A DNA stretch of 64,000 bases from Capitulum mitella (taxonomy: Eukaryota > Arthropoda > Thecostraca > Pollicipedomorpha > Pollicipedidae): contig CP099840.1 of assembly GCA_030062745.1 (NCBI GenBank), positions 7,126,138-7,190,137 of the forward strand, in the 5' to 3' direction. The notes under the pieces are model-generated. The model saw only the letters and a list, made by a program, of their open reading frames with translations, ran no database searches and had not been told where the DNA came from. The translations under genes were made by a program, and so were the position numbers. Position 1 is the stretch's first letter. Every line of letters starts with the position of its first letter. This document shows positions 10,719 to 20,546 of the stretch, in pieces.

Positions 10719-12860
10719 CACCTTCTCGTAAAGACGAAGTTTTCAACGCTCGCTTTCATCTTGACCTTTGACCTTGAGGTAAATTTTGGCGGATGACCTA
10801 CCTAGATTTTTATTTGTTATATATCTACTGGTGTCTATCATGTGGTGGCAATAGTGGTGTCACGTGGTGTCACGTGCTGTCTATCACGTGGTGTCTATCA
10901 CGTGGTCACCTCCTACTTGTAAAAGGTACGTAAATTTCCAACACTCGTTATGACCTAGGCCTGTGACCTTGAGGTCCATTTCTGCGGATAACCCACCTGG
11001 ACTTTTGTGTTCTCTGTCTATTGGTGGTTGATCACTTAGTGATAAGTGGTGCCATCTACTCGAAAAAGTAACGAAAAAAAAATTTTTAGCGTTCTTTTAT
11101 ACTTTGACCTTTGACCAAGAGGTCCTGTTTTGGCGGATGACCCACCTAGACTTTCATGTGCTTTATTGATTGATTTGCGCTACTTAGTGATAGCTGGCGC
11201 CACCTATTGGTGAAAAGGTGCGTAATTTTTTAACGTTTGTGTTGACCTTGACCTTTGACCTTGGGGTCAATTTAGGCGAATGACCTACCTAGACTTTTAT
11301 GTGTTCTATCTATTGCTGCGCACCAATAAGTGCTTAGTGGCGCCATCTGCTGATGAAAGAGCCTGTAAATTTTCAATATGCGCTTTAGCCTTGGCCTTTC
11401 ACCTTAAGGTCAATTTCGGCGGATGACCCACCTAGATTTTTATATGCTCTATGAACTGGTGTCCAGCACTTAGTGATAGGTGTCACCACCTCGTCATAAA
11501 AAGGGTACGTAATTTTTCAACATTCGTTTTGACCTTGACCTTTGACCTTGAGATCAACATCGGCGGATGGCACACCCAGCCATTTATGTGCTCCATCCAT
11601 TGGTACGCATCACTTAGTGATAGGTGGCACCACCTACTCGTGAAAGATACGTAAATTTTCAACACTCGTTTTCACCTTGACCTGTGGCCTTGAGGTCAGT
11701 TTCGGCCGATGACCCACCTAGACTTTTATGTGCTCTATCTATTGTTTTGCATCACGAAGTGACAGGTGGCGCCACCTACTCGCAAAAAGGCACGTCAGCA
11801 TTCAACGTGCGTTTTGGCCTTGACCCGTGACCCTGAAGTCAATTTCGGCGGATGACCCACTTAGACTCTCATGGGCTCTATTTATTGACCCACGTGGCTT
11901 AGTGATCGATGGCGCCATCTACTCGCAAAAGGGTGAATATTTTTTCAACGTTGATTTTGACTTTGGCCTTTGACCCTGGCCTTTGACCTTGAGGTCGATT
12001 TTCGGCGGGCGACTTACCTGGATTTATATGTTTTCTGTCTATTGGTGCGCATCATTTAGTGATAGGTGGAGCCATGTACTCCTGAAAATGTGCGTAAGTT
12101 TTCAACGTTAATTTTGACCTGGACACTCAATTTTGAGATGATTTTCGCCGGATGGCCCACCTGGACTTTTACGTGTTCTATTAGTGCGCATCACTTAGTA
12201 ACAGGTGGCACCACCTAATCATAAAAAGGTACGTTAATTTTCATCGTTTGTTGTGACCTTGACCCATGACCTTGAGGTTAATTTTGGTGAAGGACTCACC
12301 TAGACTTTTAAGTGTTCTATCTATTGGTGAGCACCGCTTAATCATGGGTGACGCCACTTACTCGTAAGAGGTGCATGAATTTTTAACACTCGTTTTGGCC
12401 TCCACTCGTGACCTTGATGTTCGCTTAGGCGAATGACCCATCTAGACTTTCTGCGCTCTGTCTGTTGGTACCGATCACCTAGTGATAAGTGGCGCCATCT
12501 ACTTGAAAAAGACATGTAAATTTTTAACGCTCGTTTTGACCTTGACCTTTGACGTTGAGGCCAATTTAGGTGGATGACCTAACCTAGACTTCGAGGTGGT
12601 CTATCTATTGGTGCGCATCACTTAATGGTAGGTGGCGGAACCTATTCGTAAAAAGAGCGTAATTTTTAAACACTCATTTTGACCTTGGCCTTTGACCTAG
12701 AGGTCAATTTCGGCGGATGGCCCACCTAGACTTTTATGTGCTCTATTTATTGATAGGTGGCGTCACCTACTTGTAAAATAGTACGTAAGTTTTACCTATG
12801 TATATACCTTTAGGATGCTTCATTTGACCTTGACCTTTGACCCTTTGACCTCAGATGAAA
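10719..12860. repeat. Right arm of the foldback: the same units reversed
   Basis: Here the unit reads as the reverse complement of the left arm: TTGACCTTGACCTTTGACC, then TTCGGCGGATGACCCACC, TAGACTTTTATGTGCTCTAT, GGTGGCGCCACCTACTCG. About 14 copies are present, so this arm is longer than the left one. The two arms therefore changed copy number independently after the inversion formed. Confidence 0.85.
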
Positions 12861-13125
12861 ACGGACCTCGGATTCGTAATCCCTGTCTGCTCTATGACCT
12901 TGGAATGTGTTTTCGTCGAAACATATTATCGATGCTGATGTCGTTTTAGTTTTCGGTGCTAAATTCACTTACTAACATCATTGGGCGGCGGTTAATACAG
13001 CTCATGTTTAGGTAGTCCGAGTTTCACCATTATGCACCATGTGACATCAAGAAGTCGCTCTAAGTACCTACAATCACTGGATGTCAGGCCTGCGCTTCTC
13101 TCTGGCGGTAGGCGATGCCACGGAG

Positions 13126-13286
13126 CAGGGGTGCAGCCAGGATTTTCTTGGCGGGGGGGGGGGGCGATCCGGAGTTCAGTGTAAATTAAAATCATACGAA
13201 AACCGCCTGCCGGGAAGACGATGTGCAATGGTTTTCACAAAAAGCGGGCCTAAGGGGGCCCGGGCTCCCCTTTGGCTGCGCCTATG
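13126..13286. mobile_element. hAT-type MITE, 161 bp, with 8-bp target duplication
   Basis: The left end is CAGGGGTGCAGCC (13126). The right end is GGCTGCGCCTATG (13286), whose reverse complement is CATAGGCGCAGCC. The flanking octamers 13118-13125 and 13287-13294 are identical, CCACGGAG. The interior begins AGGATTTTCTTGG and a G-run, similar to the start of the 858-1127 element, so the two are related. No coding capacity. Confidence 0.8.
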
Positions 13287-13294
13287 CCACGGAG

Positions 13295-14124
13295 TGGAGT
13301 CGTTGCAGTGTTCGCGGGTGACGGTGAGCCACGTTTGAATCTGAAGTCTAGTAAAAGAGTAGGCTGAGCACAATGTTTGGGGGTTGGGAGGGGGAGTATA
13401 CAAACTGATATCCATGGGCCATGATAATAAGGGACATGACGCACAGAGCAAAAATTGCATGGAACGGCGATATCCGTGTTCCTCTTTGAACAAAAAAACA
13501 ACACACATGATATTTTTTCAGACGAAACAAATATCTCCACTTTTCACCAGCGCTTGTGACCTTTTCTCAGAAGAAATACCCTCACGAAAGCTCCGGCAAT
13601 TTTACCGATTACCTATTGCTCAAATTTCTCGGCAGTATCTGTTGGCTCATGACCAAGGTAATCCAATACAGCTAGCCTAATTCATACGACGCCACTGAGC
13701 CAATTACAAGACGTGCGTGAAACACAGGTTTCACTTCCATCCAGCTTGGGTCTTTTCTCTTGCAGGCGGCTCCTCTAATTCAAACGGACCACTTGAGCTT
13801 GGTCCAGCAGACGGTGAAGCATCCAGCAGACAGGATTTGGCAGGTGGGTCAGGGTCATCAGGATCGGCAGGCTGATCAGACTCGGAATTACTCTAAAAAG
13901 GCATCTTCCATTACTGAATGGCAAGTGAGAGCTAAAATCACGACAGGGAAAACAAATGCCAGGGATAAGACACCGATACTGCTTGCTCTGGAGGGCGAGA
14001 TAAATGTCTATTTCTCTGTGATTACCTCATTAAGTAATAATCCAGACCTATTCGCGGGCCTATATCGGTCGGCCAAATTTTGACGGTTGTTTGAAATTAC
14101 CGTGGGGTGACCGGAATTACCCAG
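13295..14124. other. Gene-free stretch
   Basis: No gene was recognised. A few overlapping open frames on both strands (13384-14083) have no family signature or splice context. Confidence 0.4.
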
Positions 14125-14390
14125 ATTCAAACTTATTTTAAACAAATGATTGCAGTTAAACAAATGCTCACAGCAGCAATTAAAGCGGTCGTTTTTAGAT
14201 TTGAAAGTGGTACAGACTTATTTTAAACAAATGATTGCAGCTAAACAAATGCTCACAGCAGCAATTAAAGCAGTCACATTTTAGATTTGAGGGTGGTTCA
14301 AACTTATTTTAAACAAATGACTGCAGCTCAACCAATGCTTACAGTAGCCATTAAAGCGGCAACATTTTAGATTTGAAGGTGGTCTTATCT
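14125..14390. repeat. Tandem repeat, about 86-bp unit, three copies
   Basis: ACTTATTTTAAACAAATGA recurs at about 14131, 14217 and 14303. Each is followed by TTGCAG(C/T)TAAACAAATGCTCACAG-like text, then AATTAAAGC(G/A)G and TTTTAGATTTGA. The three copies are about 85-90% alike by eye, the third being the most diverged. Confidence 0.85.
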
Positions 14391-14413
14391 GAATATTTAG
14401 AAGGACAAGGACA

Positions 14414-14455
14414 CGCAAGTCAACCAAAGGACATATGTCCTTTGGTTGACTTGCG
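14414..14455. repeat. Perfect 42-bp palindrome
   Basis: The two 21-bp arms meet at ACAT|ATGT with no spacer and match exactly as reverse complements, from CGCAAGTCAACC... to ...GGTTGACTTGCG. Similarity stops at once on both sides, where the bases no longer pair. It lies just after the 86-bp tandem repeats. Confidence 0.9.
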
Positions 14456-14745
14456 CCTCTCCGGACATAGCCTTCAACCGATTTTAGACAGGCGTCCTAT
14501 ATCACCCGATTCTCCTCTAAAGCAGTGTAATGATAAAAAATGTGATGAAGCTTACTGATGACAAGAAAAAAGGGAACTTTGGGGTCCCGTGAGTGGCAAT
14601 ATGTGCAAAGAATACGTTTCCCCCTCAGAAAGGTTGTTGGGGTAGGGGTACTGTCCCCCTATCCGAAAACAGAGGGGGACCCGTCCCCCGTCCCCGCGTG
14701 ACGCCGTCCCTGCTAACATAGCTCTTACAGCACGCTTACGGCAAA
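14456..14745. other. Gene-free spacer
   Basis: No gene was recognised. The stretch is C/G-run rich around 14640-14700 (GGGGTAGGGGTACTGTCCCCC), possibly the end of an unidentified repeat. Confidence 0.4.
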
Positions 14746-15022
14746 AAGACTTCTACGCCTACGACGTACCGATTATTATGCCTACTGCAAACCGATTACT
14801 GTGTTTACGATAAACCGATTACTAGGTCCACGGCAAATCGATGGACTACTACACCTACGTCAAACCGATTACTACGTCTACGGAAAACCGATTACTTCGC
14901 CTACGGCAAACCAAATTCTACGCTTACGGCAAAGCGATTACCACGCCTACGAGGAACCGATTACTATACCTATACGACAAACCGGTTATTGCGCCTACGG
15001 TAAATCGATAACTACGCCTCCG
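14746..15022. repeat. Minisatellite, about 25-30-bp unit
   Basis: Imperfect copies of a CGCCTACGGCAAACCGATTA-like unit run through the region, with CCGATTACTACG and CTACGGCAAA as landmarks. About nine or ten copies are present, with frequent point differences. Confidence 0.75.
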
Positions 15023-15167
15023 GCAACAGTTTTGGAAAAAAATGGAGAGCATTGGATCGACGTTTTTTAATTTTGCCTGCCGAGAGCGTTTCTCCACTTT
15101 CCTCTGCCGAGGTAGAATGTGGTTAACTCTGTGCCCAGTAGCTTGTAAACGTGCTCCTGCGATTTTT

Positions 15168-15325
15168 GGCTTTTCGATATTTAGCATGTCGATATTTTAA
15201 GATGCCGATGTTTTGCGGTGTTGATATTTTGCGTGTCGATATTTTGCGTGTCGATATTAAGCGTGCCGATGTTCCGCGTCCCATGCTTTGTCCGTCGACA
15301 TTTGGCGTGTCGATATTTTGCCCGA
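15168..15325. repeat. Minisatellite, about 17-18-bp unit
   Basis: The word GTCGATATTTTGCGT and its variants (GCCGATGTTTTGCG, TTGATATTTTGCGTG, GTCGACATTTGGCGT) repeat about eight times. It starts about 145 bp after the preceding minisatellite but has a different unit. Confidence 0.75.
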
Positions 15326-16824
15326 CTATCGAATCCACCGGTGTATACGGGGTTTAGGATCCTCACCATTTGGGACTCCAGTCCCCCCTCCCAACTTGCA
15401 ACTCAGCTCCCCCATCTGGCAGCCAGCCCCTCAACTTTTTTAAAAAAAGCAAAACAAAATGACCCAAATTCGGGAAGAAACCAGTATTTGGTGGTACCCC
15501 AGGCTGATCGACCCAGGGATGAGCCCCCTCCACCCAACTGATTTTGCGATCCTACAGACTTGGAAGTGTGTTGTATATACCATGTCAAGGCGTTGCAAGG
15601 CGTAGGAGACAAGAGCAGCGGGAAAATCCCCTCACGTATTTTACACCTCATGTATTGTAAATGGCTCATTAATTAACTTGAAAATTATTGAACACCCCGT
15701 CCGAAGAGCGCTTGATGAGTGGCCCTGACGATATACCAACCGTATCGTAAATTTCGGAGCAATGTGAGGTATCTCTATTCTGCGTTTTCCGCTAGATATT
15801 TTGGATTGATCTCCCTTTCCATACCTATGGTTCACTATACATGCATGGCTTATTTTTTGAAAGTCGTTGATAGCAGAAAAAACATTATTGTGAAGAAAAT
15901 TTAAAGACGTTTATAAATGTTTTGTTTTCAACTTAGTGTTTATCCCTAATTTTATCACAAAAGCATTTAAAAACTTAGTTTGAAACTTTAAAAACTAGGG
16001 TCGCTGCCATTACTGAGAGGGAAGGATGCAATGGACTGAAGCTTCCTTGCCTGGGGTATTTCTTCAGTTCCGTCCTAGTGCGTTTGTTCATCTTGATATT
16101 GATTGTGCGTTCAGAAACAGCACGGCTTGCCTACATCGTGGGCCTGCTTCAGCTCCATTAAAAAATAACTGTCATGGCTAGTGTGCTATTCAGACCACTG
16201 AGGCTCATCACGAAGAATTTGCACCAGAGAACTGTTTTGTGCATGAATGAGACATTGTAAGTTAATGACTTTTTCAGCCTGAAATTTGTTAACAGGATTT
16301 AGATCTGTGCAAGACCATTGCAGGTAACATTTGAAAATACTGTGTGGAAACCTTATCTCACCATGGTTGAGGTGGAATGCATTAAGAAGGTTCAAATGCA
16401 ATACCATTCTAAGGAACTAAACATGTAGATTCTGGACTGCAAATTGTTAAAATACACCAGTGCCTCAAGGTTGTGCACCAAATCATTGCAGTTATGTGCA
16501 CTATTTTAGGTGTGCTGGGTGTTTTTCTGTTTATAGGTAATCCTCTGTGGGTGTGCACTGGTGCTGCCATAGCTCCCAGAGAAGTACAAGTGCATGGCAA
16601 AATGTGCAGGAATGATTCATTGTGCCCCAAAATCATGCCAGGATTTATTACGGATTCCATTCTGGTGGCACTGCATATAAATAACAAACTTGTAATGGTA
16701 TTTTCGTTATCATTGACTGGGAAATGTATGCCACTGCAACTTGCAGTGAGTGTGCATAAATGAAAAAAGATCAGTGATCAGTGATCAAATGTAACCCACT
16801 TGGCAAAGCTAAGAGGACAGTGGC
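15326..16824. other. Gene-free stretch; CpG thins out after about 15.9 kb
   Basis: No exon was recognised. From about 15.9 kb onward CpG dinucleotides become very rare and TG/CA common, marking the start of a depleted domain. The open frame at 16473-16763 contains a hydrophobic run but has no family match and no splice context. Confidence 0.45.
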
Positions 16825-17196
16825 AATCCTTTAGAAGCGCACGCCATAAACCAAGCACACTGGATGACACATATACGGCGCACGTGGCAAAAGGAGACGT
16901 CAGCTGTTGCAAGAAACAACAACATTATGCACTGGAGCTCCATGTCATAGATCACCTACTATTCGCTCTTGTTTTACACAGTAGGTTAGGTTAGGTTAGG
17001 TTAGGTTAGGTAAGGTTAGGTTAGGTTAGGTTAGGTTAGGTTAGGTTAGGTTAGCGAATAGTAGGTGATCCACGACCCTGGAGCTCCAGTGCATAATGTT
17101 GTTGTTTCTTGCAACAGCTGACGTCTCCTTTTGCCATGCGCGCCATATATGTGTCATCCAGTGTGCTTGGTTTATGGCGCGCGCTTCTAAAGGATT
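16825..17196. mobile_element. Inverted repeat with a (TTAGG)n loop
   Basis: Left arm 16825-16966 and right arm 17054-17196 are reverse complements about 95% alike by eye over about 142 bp. Between them, 16982-17053 is almost pure TTAGG (written as GTTAGGTTAGG), with one TAAGG variant. Most of the differences between the arms are CpG versus TpG or CpA. The arms contain no open frame. The structure resembles a foldback MITE with a telomere-type microsatellite in its loop. No target duplication was found. Confidence 0.75.
16982..17053 (+). repeat. Interstitial (TTAGG)n tract
   Basis: About fourteen head-to-tail copies of TTAGG with a single A insertion-type variant (GGTAAGG). TTAGG is the ancestral arthropod telomere repeat. 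The tract is enclosed exactly by the two inverted arms, so it is part of that element and not a free telomere scar. Confidence 0.9.
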
Positions 17197-17870
17197 ACCG
17201 AGGACAGCTAGGGAAGCTGCATTTTGAAACCCTGGAGCAATGCAGGTCCAGTAGGGGGGCCAGTGATCCAAGGGTCCTCAGGTCTTTTTAAACTGGCACA
17301 TCCAAAAGCTCTCCAAGTTTTTAAAGAAACCTGCTTGCCCAGAATAGGAGCTTTTGTTCTCTACATGGTCCTTTCTGTCATGAAAGTAGGCTTTTGGCCC
17401 TGAAAGTAGACACAAGGTTCCCCAAAAAATGCAAGCTATGTTCTGAAAAAGATGGACAGGGAAAAAAGTGAGAAGAAGGCATGCTGATTATATCTGTAAT
17501 GTATTGTTATGGACCACTAATAAGTTATTTTGAGAATGTGCAAAACTTTGTGGCAATGAGGAATGTTGACATTGTATCAGTGTAAATAGTATTGCTGGTT
17601 TATAATGCAGGGTTTGTTTTAGTTCACTTATTTGGCTATTAAATTGAGCAATGAATTTGATAGTGAAGGAAATGATCACCATTTGCTTGTCTTTCTGCTG
17701 CATGGGTGCAATAAGTTGAATAAAAGAATGTTGAAATTAGGGCTTATAAGCATCATATACAGTCCTAATTTTTTATAACCATGTGTAATGGCTAACCAGT
17801 TCATATACAGATTAATTAAGCCATCTGTTGTTCAGAACCTTTCAGATTAAGTTTTTTTTAAAAATTTGGT
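17197..17870. other. Gene-free, strongly CpG-depleted stretch
   Basis: AT-rich sequence with essentially no CpG from 17281 onward. No exon, RNA or repeat unit was recognised. Confidence 0.5.
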
Positions 17871-19048
17871 CTATCCCAGAGGACTAGAGTATGGCCAATG
17901 CCTGGCAGGAGGGCAGATTTCCCTTCCCCTGAGATCTTGAGAACTATACATCTGAGCTTGTAAAAAATGGCAATCAGTTGTGCCATGACATTAACTACAT
18001 TTTTATAAAATGTTTTGAAAATTCCAAAAGGGGTGGATACAAGGGGAAAAGTCCAAATGGGGTCTATTTTTCGACTTATTTATAACCCTTATTTATGGAC
18101 AGATTGTAATGAAATTGGCATGAATCAAGAGCTTATGTATGGGACTTTTACCATTGGTCCATGCATTTCAAATTTTGAGAAAATCTGTGGGCATTCCCAA
18201 GGTTTTGAAAATAGAAAGATTATTTTTTTTTACTGAATTAACAGAAAACTTAAAAATGCTTTTTAGCTTCTGCTAGTCATCTTATGCTGATGGAGTACAA
18301 ATTGTATCACAATGTCTGTAAAATGCCAGCATAGACAGTGCCAGGAAGATGAAAAAGGGACTGTCAGGGTCACATGTTCTTCAGATCATTTAATGACCTT
18401 TGACCTTAAATGACCTCCAATGACTATGGAGTCACTTAGACTGCTCTTGTGTGCATTTTGTATTATGTCGAAAATGTTCCCAGTCATTTGCATTCACCAT
18501 ATCTCTAAAATTCCATTTTATGGTTGTTGTGATAAAGGGTACATGCACAGACATTTTAGGCCATAACTCCATGACCTGACCTGATATCAAGCTGAAACTA
18601 GGTAAACAAGTAGATGGCACCCTTTATGTCATTTATATTCCAGGCTTGGCATTTAAAAAATAGCTGCCAAAATTATTACTGTAAAACCAAATTTTGATTT
18701 TTGACCATGACCTGACTTTATGAAGTCACCTCAGATGACAAAATGGTTATTTGTATGTTGCCCAACTATTTGCCTATACATCCACATAAAGTTTTGTGTT
18801 CTATCTTAAAATGCCTTTTTTGGCAGACATTTTGCTCTTACCCTCAACAGTGCCAAAAATAGGCCTAAAGTGCCTCCCAAACATTGCCTGGCACCGCCCC
18901 TGAACAAAGTGGAATTATGGAATTTTGTTGCAGTATGCAGAAAGAAAAGCTGGAAAAGGTGTCCAGGTTTTGCAGAGCTGCATCAAAAACCTGAAAAATC
19001 AAAAATCTGAGGGGGATGATTCACCCCCACCTCCTGCCGGGAATAGGG
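17871..19048 (-). mobile_element. 1.2 kb MITE, copy A (possibly piggyBac-like)
   Basis: This copy is the reverse complement of the copy at 44333-45543. Shared landmarks include TGGCTTCTGCTAGTCAT / TAGCTTCTGCTAGTCAT, AATGACCTTTGACC, ATATCAAGCT and the terminal CCTGCCGGGAATAGGG (19033-19048). Its left end (CTATCCCAGAGGACTAGAGTATGG) matches the reverse complement of copy B's right end. Copy A has lost nearly all CpGs that copy B keeps. No protein is encoded. Confidence 0.75.
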
Positions 19049-20303
19049 AATTAAGGGAAAGTTGTGTCACAGAAATGTCATATTGACATTTCCATGACAA
19101 AACTTTACCTTAAATAACATTTATATTTAACTTTTGATATACATGAAACTGGTTCCTTTCCAAAGGCAAGATGTCACAATTCTGAAGGATTTGTTTGGCT
19201 ATCTGATGGGCAAGTAGCTGATGGTTCAGAATGGCTCATTGCCCATTCCTTTGTCTAGCTGTGCTCCTCAAAGTTCTTTGGTTAGCCATATCCTGGGAGG
19301 AGCATTTAGTCATTGCTATTGAGAGTCGTGATTCCATTGTTCTTTGTATGAAATGTGTTACTGTCTCCTGGGTGAGGTCAGTAGACTTCTTTTTCTGTCC
19401 CTTGTTTTGAATATCTTATGCCACATTCAGCCTGGTTTTGAATATCTTATGCCATATTTTGAATATCTTATTCACATTCACCAGATGTAACCAGGGAATG
19501 CTGAAAAAAGTAGTGACCTTTGGTGTCGGGATCGCCTCTGGGGTTTGCGGTCGTGACCGCATCTGGCCAGTCCTGGAGATGCTGGGGTGCCGATTTGATC
19601 GTCCACCACATTCGTGCCAGTTTATGGGAGGGCGACCAGCGTTGTCCGGTGGCGGTTCGGGTCTCCTTCCGCCACGCGAAACGCAGTGTCTGGGCTCCCC
19701 TGTCGCGGGGCGCTGGCCCGGCTGACGGCCAGTACCGCGCTGGACTTTTCAGGTCTAGTGTTTTCGTCGTGGAACAGCCTGTCGCTTTGTACCACTTGCT
19801 CCCGAACTTACTGTGCATTCACTTTAAAGCAGATTGTAACATCGCCGAATCGTGACCACCTTCTGGTGTTTCAGTACCTGACACCACAGCTAGATATGTG
19901 CATTATGAGAACTCCTGACGCCATGATTTTTGTGTCGGAAATTCCATGTTCCCGTCGTTTTCTTTTTTTCTTTCTTGTGTTGTGCATTATTTCCTAGTCT
20001 CTTCGTCCGTTGCGTTTCCGTGTTTTATGCACCTGATTTTGTTTTACTCTGTCCCGGTCGTACGTTACGTACGATGACTAGAATCTCATTTGTAGGGATT
20101 GATTCGTGAATAACTGAATAACTTAACATAATATGTAATACAGTATTGTATTGTATTATATATTAAGTAATATAACTTGGCCGAAATACGCTACAAAAAG
20201 CGCAGGCTAGATTCTGTCGGGCGGGACTGAGTGGTCTAGCGAGGCTTGGAATTCTCATTTCCGTTGTTTATTTAAGTAATGATTTCATAGTAGTGTTGTC
20301 AGC
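19049..20303. other. Upstream region of NDUFS4; a 5' exon may lie here
   Basis: CpG depletion ends abruptly near 19.51 kb and a CpG-rich block follows (19510-19755). It ends with a possible donor (TTTTCAG|GTCTAG at 19752/19753). One frame of this block is rich in R, S, A and T, as in a mitochondrial presequence, but it lacks an ATG and its phase does not join the next exon simply. A 5' NDUFS4 exon in this block is possible and unproven. The rest, 19760-20300, is AT-rich and shows nothing clear. Confidence 0.35.
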
Positions 20304-20546
20304 ATGCCAGGTTTTCGTAAGGAAACCAATATCTTGATTATCTGTAGCAGACCTACCAGGAACACCGGTGTGCGATCCTCCTCTGAGGCGCGTGCCGACC
20401 GCTTCAGGCGGAGCGTGACGGTGGTGGCCGGCCGGCCGGCCTCCGACCTGCCGGCCAAGGGCGTTCCGACGCCGTCCGTGCCGGGCCTGATCACTGTGGA
20501 GGGCACCGAGGACCTGAGCGCCATCAGCGGACACCCGGCCGAGGAG
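20304..20546 (+). CDS. NDUFS4 coding exon with leader and LITVEG segment
   Basis: Encodes the putative targeting leader and the start of the mature protein ([22 protein letters not shown]), which aligns with the human LITVDEKLDI...GVPEE segment. It ends at GAGGAG|GTGGGC in phase 0. The first 40 or so codons are not conserved, so the 5' boundary of this exon may be internal. Confidence 0.75.

Larger units (their letters stand above)
9288..12978. mobile_element. Foldback transposon of inverted tandem-repeat arms, with 9-bp target duplication
   Basis: The ends are inverted repeats: ATGTCAGTGAAGTTAGC at 9288 matches the reverse complement of the right end (ATGTTAGTAAGTGAATTTAGC). The similarity continues inward for more than 150 bp. 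The bases just outside, 9279-9287 and 12979-12987, are identical (CATTGGGCG), a perfect 9-bp target duplication. The interior is a tandem array of about 143-bp units. Units up to about 10718 read in one direction (about 9 copies) and those after it in the other (about 14 copies), so the whole folds into one long hairpin. No open frame of consequence exists. A 9-bp duplication and very long inverted repeats suggest a MULE-related non-autonomous foldback element. Confidence 0.85.

Noticed and set aside
10473-11665. Open frames within the 143-bp repeats
   Set aside because: They are read-through of repeat units; the frame is not kept from unit to unit.
9400-12860. CRISPR array
   Set aside because: Units are about 143 bp, adjacent and diverged, with no constant-repeat/unique-spacer structure, and the DNA is clearly from an animal.
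16473-16763. Open frame with a hydrophobic segment in the CpG desert
   Set aside because: No family resemblance, no splice signals, and AT-rich composition unlike the two real genes.
18361-18760. Cluster of TGACCT words as an independent regulatory region
   Set aside because: The same words are present in the related MITE copy B, so they came with the transposon.
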